Part shown: in pieces, positions 58,308 to 64,000 of the stretch | How the letters are laid out: each line of letters begins with the position of its first letter | Position numbering within the stretch: the first letter of the stretch is position 1 | Source of the DNA: an uncultured Planktomarina sp. | GTDB lineage: Bacteria; Pseudomonadota; Alphaproteobacteria; Rhodobacterales; Rhodobacteraceae | Length of the DNA: 64,000 nucleotides | Reading direction: 5' to 3' | Assembly (NCBI GenBank): GCA_943788425.1 | Contig: CALSQF010000001.1 | Location: forward strand, 369,620 to 433,619 | The notes under the pieces: model-generated | What the model saw: the letters and a program-made list of their open reading frames with translations, nothing else | Told to the model about the DNA's origin: nothing | Database searches by the model: none | Translations under genes and position numbers: made by a program

Positions 58308-59124
58308 TTAGTGCATGATTGGCCTCTGATCCAGTGGTATGATGGTTTCAGGAGCTGGCGGGCGATAGCCCAACGCACTGTGTGGTCTCTTTGTGTTGTA
58401 GTGTTTCCTCCATTCTTCGATGATTATCTGTGCTTCTCGTAAGCTGTAGAAGATCTCTCCGTTGAGCAGTTCATCTCTGAACCTGCCGTTGAAAGCTCTC
58501 ACAGTATCCGTTCTCCCAAGGGCTGCCTGGTTCGATATAAGCCGTCTTCGCTCCAACAGCTGCTATCCATTCTCTTACCGCTTGAGCGATGAACTCAGGG
58601 CCGTTGTCCGACCGTATGAATGCTGGAGAGCCACGCATTATAAATAGATCGGTTAGAGCATCTATCACGTTCGTTGAGTTCAGCTTCCGATCGACCTTGA
58701 TGGCTAAACATTCCCGGCTGAACTCGTCTAGAATGTTCAATGTTCGAAAGACTTTACCATCATCGGTCCGGCAATGAACGAAGTCATAACTCCAGACATG
58801 ATTGCGGTACTCAGGACGCAGCCGAACGCATGATCCGTCATTCAGCCAAAGTCTTCCCTTCTTCGGTTGTTTCTGTGGAACCTTTAGCCCCTCTCGTCGC
58901 CAGAGCCGTTCAATACGGCCATCGCTGACGGACCAACCTGCTTCTCTGAGCAATGCTGCAATCCTGCGATAACCGTATCTGCCAAACTGTCTGGCCAGCT
59001 CGATCATATCCGCAACAAGTCTGTCTTCATCGGCATGCCCCTTAGGGACATGTCTCTGTGTAGAGCGATGTTGCCCCAGTACTCGACAAGCTCGCCGTTC
59101 CGAGACCTTGAATTGGCTGCTCAC
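58308..59124 (-). pseudogene. IS3 orfB transposase, frameshifted
   Basis: From the GTG at 59124 the frame runs through RRACRVLGQHRSTQRH, RRIAALLREAGWSVSDGRIE, the DDE domain with YDFVHCRTDDG and FIRSDNGPEFIAQ, to GSPWENGYCESF, where an extra T in a T run (plus-strand AAA at 58492-58494) ends it. The next frame gives NGRFRDELLNGEIF and the last part HYNTKRPHSALGYRPPAPE to 58308. All three DDE-type segments are visible. The product is made as an orfAB fusion by -1 frameshifting in intact family members. Confidence 0.9.
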
Positions 59125-59156
59125 ATGATTAATACATGCACGACGACGAGCGGGGC

Positions 59157-59436
59157 TTAGAAGTTTCCCCTTGCGGCTTCCTTCAAGATCAATTTGTCGA
59201 GGGTCAAATCAGACACCGGCTCTTCTCAGCTGTTCATTCTCCTTCTGAAGACGCTTCAGTTCCTTCAATTGATCTACGCCCATTCCGCCGTACTGCTTAC
59301 GCCAACGGTAATAGGTTTGTTCAACAACCCCGATCTGTCTGATCGCATCCAGACGGGACATACCTTGCCCCATCAACACCTCAACTTGCCGCAACTTCGT
59401 GATAATCTCTTCCGGCTTCGGTCGTTTGTTCGTCAT
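59157..59436 (-). pseudogene. IS3 orfA, frameshifted
   Basis: The frame starts MTNKRPKPEEIITKLRQVEV with a helix-turn-helix (DAIRQIGVVEQTYYRWRKQY) and a leucine-zipper-like tail RLQKENEQLRR. Compared with copy 2 it has one extra base between 59213 and 59230, so it stops at 59209 instead of 59157. It is otherwise nearly the same at the protein level. Confidence 0.85.
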
Positions 59437-59492
59437 TATCGGTCCTCCGTTTCCTAAACATAGCGCTGGACCAGTTCAGATGGGGAGGCTCA

Positions 59493-59854
59493 TATTTTGA
59501 TAGTCTTGTTCATTTTTTGCCTTTCAAATGATCACCAAGTGCCAAATTTAATTAAACATCCCCCAAAACCGTATTAAATTCAAGAGCGGTTTAAGGAGTA
59601 TAGTGGTAATTTTTTTTATAAGTATGATCGTGTTTTGGTTGGATAAAGATCTGACCAAACAGTATAAAATAAGGATAGATACCATGAAAAATATCATTTT
59701 GGCAGCAGCCGTTGCTCACTACCTTCTCAAGGCCGTCATTGTTCAGGGCCTTAAAGCTTCTTGAGGAAACTGGCAGAATTTCAAAAGTATCTGACAAGAG
59801 AGGTTTCTATGCTCCGGCGAAAAACGCTGGCTCCAGTATTTTGGAGGTCTGAAA
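59493..59854. other. AT-rich stretch without a supported gene
   Basis: This 362-bp interval starts at the IS end and leads to the membrane protein gene. It holds a 26-codon frame at 59684-59764 (MKNIILAAAVAHYLLKAVIV...) with GGATAGA before it; it looks like a leader or a chance peptide. Nothing else is supported. The good GGAGG at 59843-59847 belongs to the next gene. Confidence 0.55.
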
Positions 59855-60442
59855 ATCAATAATTTTAAACGAGATGTTTTATATAATTTTTCCTTCGTAA
59901 GCGTTGCTTACATCATCACGTTCTCTGTCACTCTTGGTTTTATATTTCCACTACAACAACTACTATTGAGCAACGTTCCCTCCTATATTGGGCTATTTTT
60001 CTTGCCCCACGGGGTACGAATTTTGACGCTGTATTTTTACGGTTGGCGGGGAATATTTTATCTCTTACCTGGCAGTTCGTTAATGTTAATACTGTCAGTA
60101 GATCTAACTGAGGTGGTTTTGGTTTCGTCAATAGTGAGCTTGCTTTGCTGCTACCTCGGCGTGCAATTCGTGCGGATTTTGTTCTCAGATACTGTAAGCG
60201 TATCGTTTGCAATCAAAGACTGGAAGATCATGTTCTGGGGTGGCGTATTGGGATCAGTCTTTAATGGCTTTGGCCTCACTTTGCTCAATCAAACCTATAA
60301 ACCAACAGTGGATAACAGTGCTCTTTTACTGGAGGTAACGGGTTACGTTGTTGGTGATGTTTTAGGTTTGGTGTTTTGTCTCATATCCATTGTTTATATG
60401 TTCCGCATGATAAGGTTCATCAAAATTATACCAGATAAATAA
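59855..60442 (+). CDS. Hypothetical membrane protein with no standard start codon
   Basis: The frame encodes about 195 residues with five to six hydrophobic segments. A PHGVRILTLYFYGWRG motif near 50-65 and GSVFNGFGLTLLNQTY near 132-147 resemble unnamed membrane proteins of marine proteobacteria and the loop of MASE1-like domains. There is no ATG, GTG or TTG between 59855 and 59965. The SD GGAGG (59843-59847) is followed after 7 nt by ATC (59855-59857). An internal TTG at 59966 would lose about 37 residues including a helix. I place the nominal start at ATC. It may be silenced by start loss. Confidence 0.55.
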   Translation: MNNFKRDVLYNFSFVSVAYIITFSVTLGFIFPLQQLLLSNVPSYIGLFFLPHGVRILTLYFYGWRGIFYLLPGSSLMLILSVDLTEVVLVSSIVSLLCCYLGVQFVRILFSDTVSVSFAIKDWKIMFWGGVLGSVFNGFGLTLLNQTYKPTVDNSALLLEVTGYVVGDVLGLVFCLISIVYMFRMIRFIKIIPDK

Positions 60443-60454
60443 GAGTTCAGTAGT

Positions 60455-60646
60455 ATGATCCAGATCGTTTACACGGGTAACTCTGATATTGCGATGGATG
60501 GTGCTGCCACGTTAGCAGAAGACGCCTCAGAGCCAGTGTAACAGCGTCTGGAGCGGCATCTCCACTCGCCACACCTCAACACCGCCAAACTTAACCTAAC
60601 TGCCCGTAGACGCCCCTACATTGAGCCGTGTAAAACTATCATATGA
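60455..60646 (+). pseudogene. Small ORF with one in-frame stop, coupled to the next ORF
   Basis: From ATG 60455 the frame gives MIQIVYTGNSDIAMDGAATL, then AEDASEPV, a TAA at 60539, then the same frame continues for 34 codons (QRLERHLHSPHLNTAKLNLT and so on) to TGA 60644. The stop is followed by clean coding-like sequence without a shift. The final TGA overlaps the next ATG as ATGA. I do not recognise it. Either a decayed gene or two unrelated short frames. Confidence 0.4.
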
Positions 60647-60852
60647 ACAAACGCTTTAAACCCCAGTACCTGCCATACAATGACGATGCACATGCGTTGG
60701 TTGAGGCTCTGGCTGTGGAGCTTGGTCTGCCACTCAAGGGCATCACCGGGGCTAAGCACAAGACGATCCTAGCTCATCATTCTTATACTAGCGCTGGGCA
60801 TACCAAAGCTGATGCCTTTCTCTCCAGTGTGATACGTCATCATCCCCACTGA
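60643..60852 (+). CDS. Hypothetical 69-residue basic protein
   Basis: This protein of 69 residues is rich in Lys, His and Arg and begins MNKRFKPQYLPYNDDAHALV, then VELGLPLKGITGAKHKTILA and a His-rich end (SSVIRHHPH). I do not recognise it. No signal or membrane segment is seen. It overlaps the preceding frame by 4 bp. Small basic proteins of this kind are common in mobile DNA, but no function is claimed. Confidence 0.45.
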   Translation: MNKRFKPQYLPYNDDAHALVEALAVELGLPLKGITGAKHKTILAHHSYTSAGHTKADAFLSSVIRHHPH

Positions 60853-60896
60853 GAATTGCATCAAGCCCTAACGTTTTAGGTTCGTCAGTATCGCCC

Positions 60897-61091
60897 TCAT
60901 TCTTTGCGGTATGTCCAAGTTAGTATTTCCTTATCTACCTTTGAGATATGTTCGCCTACCTCCTCGTAGAAAGCCCTACGCATGGCTTCCTCTACTTCTC
61001 CACTCTCACCGTAAGCATGATGTAGGATGAAGCTGTCATGCAGAGGGCAAAGCAGTGTGGGAACTTTATCCTTGCGTCTAAATGTACTGAT
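60897..61091 (-). pseudogene. C-terminal remnant with HDSF motif
   Basis: The frame is open from just after a TAA at 61092 to TGA 60897, with no start codon. It reads ISTFRRKDKVPTLLCPLHDS, then FILHHAYGESGEVEEAMRRA and FYEEVGEHISK. The LHDSF segment resembles the C-terminal HDSF motif of phage-type polymerase/primase proteins, so this may be the end of a replication or phage gene. Assignment is weak. Confidence 0.35.
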
Positions 61092-61286
61092 TTAGAGCTT
61101 TGACTCTAAGGCGCCTACGAAAACGGGATGAGCCTATAGGCCACAAACCTATCCTCAGTCGATATATTACGGCTTTGAAAGGAACGTGAACTCTAGCCTC
61201 AGAGAGACCACTGAATTGGTTAACTTAAAAGTTGTTCTTCTTCAGTGAATTTTCTCAGCGGCTAGAGCATTGGCCTTCAGTTTTAT

Positions 61287-61761
61287 CTAGTTCGCAGAAG
61301 TCCAAGTATATTTCCCAGAAGTTTGATCGAAATCTACACCTTCAAAGATAAGATTGGCCGGCGCTAAGCCTGCATATTTTCCGGTGCCAGAAACAAAACC
61401 ACCAGTGAATTTACCGATAGTCGGATCGAACTTTCCGATATAAACGGCAGCATCGCCCTGCGGGTCAATCGAATGGCATGTGTTATGGACTAAGCTAGGA
61501 CTCTGTTCTCCCGTTGCAAAAATTAATGTCTGGTAGCAATTGCCAGACCCGCCTTTTCGGCCAACCATCTGGAGCGTTTGGTGTGTCCCAGATATCTTTA
61601 GTAACCCTGTACAAAATGGTACCACTTTTTCCCTCTTTGAGTCCCTGAGAAACAGTGGACCATTATCCAGAACCTGGAGCCTCATGACCATCGGCAAAAG
61701 CAAAGCCTGTCGTCGACGTTAGTAAACTTATTATGATCGCTGTTTTTTTCAAAAGTTTCAT
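61287..61761 (-). pseudogene. Secreted protein of unknown function, broken
   Basis: ATG 61761 starts a clear signal peptide (MKLLKKTAIIISLLTSTTGF, then AFADGHEAPGSG), preceded by AAGGAAGG. A TAA then stops the frame near 61702, and a frameshift near 61570-61620 leads to the C-terminal part GSGNCYQTLIF, GDAAVYIGKFDPTIGKFTGG and YTWTSAN ending at 61287. The C-terminal beta-type repeats suggest a small secreted beta-sandwich. I do not recognise the family. Confidence 0.55.
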
Positions 61762-62102
61762 ATCAACCTTCCTTCGTTACCGCTCAAAAGTGGACCAACA
61801 ATCGAAAGATTTAAGGCGTTTGACGCTGCGTCTCGTTTATAAAATAGTTTTAGGATTATATATTTGCCTAAATAATTGGCATCTGCGGCTATCGAGCTGT
61901 CGCCTGAAATAAAAACCTAAGGCAACTAAATTTGTTACAGCAGCTACTAATCAATAATGCTACATGCGCTCCGCAATCCAAAGGTCTCTTCATCTTGCGT
62001 CTCAGGTCTTACTTTTTAAATACCTTACCTTTTGGATTTGCGGTTGATCGTAAAAGCGTCTAAGTTTCAAATTGAAGTAGATATATTTAAATTGGAGTAC
62101 AA
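61762..62102. other. AT-rich interval before the PQQ dehydrogenase remnant
   Basis: This 341-bp stretch has no supported gene on either strand. It presumably carried the promoters of the two divergent secreted-protein genes on its sides. No clear motif was seen. Confidence 0.5.
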
Positions 62103-63235
62103 ATGCGGCTGCTAATTTATGTTGCTTTGATGAGCTTAGCCACACATGCGCTGGCGAATAACATTATTGAAGGAAATCAGGGCTCAAAAATAAAGGGGAG
62201 CGTAGTTGAACGGTTTCCAAACCCCTGGGCCATGTCCTTTATTTCGCCTGACAGACTACTAGTTACGACGAAATCGGGTGATCTTTGGCTGGTTCATACA
62301 AGTGGTGAAAAGTCTTTGGTCGCCGGCGTTCCCAAAGTCTTTTATGGTGGCCAAGGCGGTTTAGGCGACGTTGTTCCTCACCCAAATTTCAAACAAAATA
62401 AATTTATTTATATCTCTTACATTTCCTCAGATACCGCAGGCGATACACGATACGCCACTGTGGTTAGGGCAGAATTGAATATAAAACACTCACCAAAGTT
62501 AGAAAACATTACAACTAGTTTGGAACCAAACCCCGGCGAGATCTGGTAACGGTCACTTCTCACATAAAATCACCTTAGGCACCACAGGGAAGTAAACATG
62601 ACGGCAAAATCTTCATAACTTCCGGCGATAGGCAAGAGCAAGCGCCCGCTCAACACTGGGATAAAGCATTAGGAAAGATTATTCGTTTGAATGATGATGG
62701 ATCCGTACCCGGCGATAATCCTTTCCAAGACAAGGGCGAATTAGCAAAAACATTTTGGTCGATTGGCCACAGAAATTCGTTAGGAATTGCATTTAACCAA
62801 AATGGTGAACTTTGGGCTCATGAAATGGGGCCAATGCATGGCGATGAGCTGAATCTAATCCTGCCCGGAGCAAACTATGGGTGGCCGATAGTGTCGGAAG
62901 GTAACCACTATAGCGGTGCAGTTATCCCAACGCACGATACTCGGCCAGAATTTCAAAAGCCAAAATTATTTTGGGTTCCCACAGTAGCTCCTTCCGGCCT
63001 ATTTTTTTATCAAGGTGATGAATTCCCAGATTGGAACGGGGATGCTTTTCTTGGAGGATTGAAGGGCAAAGCACTCGTAAGAATAGAGTTCAAAAATGAT
63101 CTACCCGTTGAAGCGGAGCGATTCAGTTGGTCGCAACGAGTACGGGACGTGGAGCTTGGAACCGATGGTGCCATCTGGGCCTTGGAGGATGGCAGGTCAG
63201 GCCGCTTGATAAAGTTTATCAAAGCACTAGAGTAA
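62103..63235 (+). pseudogene. PQQ-dependent sugar dehydrogenase (GSDH type), broken
   Basis: The first frame has a signal peptide (MRLLIYVALMSLATHALANN) and blades with NPWAMSFISPDRLLVTTKSG and GGLGDVVPHPNF, to 62549. A shift brings in GNGHFSHKIT, a second one brings in [40 protein letters not shown] and [20 protein letters not shown]. This is the YliI/soluble-glucose-dehydrogenase family. The two frameshifts (about 62548 and 62590) kill it. It would be a periplasmic enzyme oxidising sugars with PQQ. Confidence 0.85.
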
Positions 63236-63440
63236 ATGAGATCATATAAGAAGTTGGGTAATCGGTGTGGGGTGTGACACATAAGTTAAAGACGATATTG
63301 CTCAGTACGTGGTGATATCTAGACCCTTGGTGTCGGGTGTGTCAGGTAAAATCAAAATGATTTAAACATTGAAAGTTAACTTAGTGAGCCTCCCCATCTG
63401 AACTGGTCCAGCGCTATGTTTAGGAAACGGAGGACCGATA

Positions 63441-63719
63441 ATGACGAACAAACGACCGAAGCCGGAAGAGATTATCACGAAGTTGAGGCAAGTTGAGGTG
63501 TTGATGGGGCAAGGTATGGCCCGTCTAGATGCGATCAGACAGATCGGAGTTGTTGAACAAACCTATTACCGCTGGCGTAAGCAGTATGGCGGAATGGGCG
63601 TAGATCAATTGAAGGAACTGAAGCGGCTTCAGAAGGAGAATGACCGGCTGAGAAAGGCGGTGTCTGATTTGACCCTCGATAAGTTGATCTTGAAGGAAGC
63701 CGCAAGGGGAAACTTCTAA
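63441..63719 (+). CDS. IS3 orfA (intact)
   Basis: This 92-residue protein has the orfA helix-turn-helix (DAIRQIGVVEQTYYRWRKQY) and a leucine-zipper-like tail. It ends GNF, with a GGGGAAAC slip-prone run right before the stop. orfB lies in the -1 frame, as expected for programmed frameshifting in IS3-family elements. Confidence 0.9.
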   Translation: MTNKRPKPEEIITKLRQVEVLMGQGMARLDAIRQIGVVEQTYYRWRKQYGGMGVDQLKELKRLQKENDRLRKAVSDLTLDKLILKEAARGNF

Positions 63720-63751
63720 GCCCCGCTCGTCGTCGTGCATGTATTAATCAT

Positions 63752-64000
63752 GTGAGCAGCCAATTCAAGGTCTCGGAACGGCGAGCGTGTCGAGTACTGG
63801 GGCAACATCGCTCTACACAGAGACATGCCCCCAACGGGCACGCTGATGAAGACAGACTTGTTGCGGACATGATCGAGCTGTCCAGACAGTTTGGTAGATA
63901 CGGTTATCGCAGGATTGCAGCATTGCTCAGAGAAGCAGGTTGGTGCGTCAGCGATGGCCGTATTGAACGGCTCTGGCGACGAGAGGGGCTAAAGGTTCCA
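63752..64000 (+). CDS. IS3 orfB N-terminal part (runs off the window)
   Basis: From the GTG at 63752 the frame is open to the window end and reads MSSQFKVSERRACRVLGQHR and RRIAALLREAGWCVSDG, the N-terminal region of the transposase. No frameshift is seen within the visible 83 codons. In the intact element it is probably made as an orfAB fusion. Confidence 0.85.
   Translation, partial: MSSQFKVSERRACRVLGQHRSTQRHAPNGHADEDRLVADMIELSRQFGRYGYRRIAALLREAGWCVSDGRIERLWRREGLKVP

Larger units (their letters stand above)
58274..59492 (-). mobile_element. IS3-family element, copy 1, with frameshifts in both orfs
   Basis: The 1,219-bp element carries orfA and orfB of an IS3-family transposase (IS407/IS511-like group) on the minus strand. 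Its ends are imperfect inverted repeats: TGAGCAGCCTCATCT at 58274 and TGAGCCTCCCCATCT reading inward from 59492. No target duplication is visible (GCG left, TAT right). Both orfs are broken by 1-nt insertions, so the copy is inactive. It has a partner in opposite orientation at 63385. Confidence 0.9.
63385..64000 (+). mobile_element. IS3-family element, copy 2 (cut by the window end)
   Basis: It begins with TGAGCCTCCCCATCTGAACT at 63385, the same end as copy 1, and carries orfA and the first 83 codons of orfB. It is in the opposite orientation to copy 1, so the two elements face each other across the 3.9-kb segment. The two copies are similar but not identical. Confidence 0.9.

Noticed and set aside
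59684-59764. 26-codon frame with an SD-like GGATAGA
   Set aside because: It has a signal-like start but ends after 26 codons with no recognisable family, so it is not called as a gene.
58274-64000. Intact composite transposon carrying working cargo
   Set aside because: Copy 1 has two frameshifts, no target duplication is visible, and most cargo genes are broken, so an active composite transposon is not supported.

Overview
The window looks like chromosomal DNA of a marine alphaproteobacterium of the Rhodobacterales (Roseobacter group). The evidence is the gene content: a box-type aerobic benzoyl-CoA cluster with a BoxR-type regulator, an ornithine-lipid olsBA pair, a ChpT-like phosphotransferase next to a DUF3553 gene, a type A RNase P RNA, and an L21 protein with a long Lys/Ala tail. 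The core is moderately GC-rich with ordinary dense gene packing. A Planktomarina/RCA-type genome would fit, but that is a guess and not shown by the sequence. No plasmid, prophage or CRISPR signature was seen.

Layout. 1-4.6 kb: a decayed DUF268 gene, yebC, an SLC13 transporter remnant, an EamA permease, a YmdB-type phosphoesterase and an OsmC-like gene without a normal start codon. 4.65-15.5 kb: a leftward benzoate catabolic block, in transcription order benzoate-CoA ligase, alpha/beta hydrolase, DUF309 protein, boxC, boxB, boxA, thioesterase, boxR and a FadB-like enzyme. 15.7-21.4 kb: a frameshifted 5-formyl-THF cyclo-ligase, mgtE, guanine deaminase facing an 8-oxoguanine deaminase, and hisN. 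21.4-24.1 kb: a decayed XRE regulator, a CtrA-like site, a quinone oxidoreductase and a YccA/BI-1 membrane protein behind a sigma-32-like promoter. 24.1-28.5 kb: rpmG, rnpB, an amidase, a lipoprotein, gatCA and tadA. 28.5-41.5 kb: rluB, modABC, NUDIX, DUF1178, lysC, ptsP, a frameshifted periplasmic protein, a DedA-like protein, dsbB and gyrA. 41.9-57.9 kb: M32 carboxypeptidase, ctaA, trmJ, a ThiE-like protein, olsBA, DUF3553, broken chpT, proBA, obgE, two GNATs, a LysE exporter, rpmA/rplU, a DUF2059 protein, an EnvZ-like kinase and an MBL hydrolase.

After a tRNA-Asn at 58.0 kb the character changes. Two IS3-family copies in opposite orientation bracket about 3.9 kb of AT-rich, mostly broken genes: a PQQ sugar dehydrogenase, a secreted protein, a polymerase-like C-terminal remnant, a coupled small-ORF pair and a membrane protein with no standard start. 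This looks like a decaying accessory island next to a tRNA gene.

Working together: the 4.65-15.5 kb genes activate benzoate to its CoA ester, epoxidise and open the ring (BoxAB, BoxC), and may pass the C6 product to the FadB-like enzyme. The aldehyde dehydrogenase (BoxD) and the uptake system are not here. The two amidohydrolases handle normal and oxidised guanine. I found no clearly new system. The most interesting signals are two intact frames whose best start is AUC behind an ideal Shine-Dalgarno, the broken chpT together with a CtrA-type box, many genes silenced by in-frame stops, a Gly at the GyrA quinolone-resistance position, and the IS-bracketed island.
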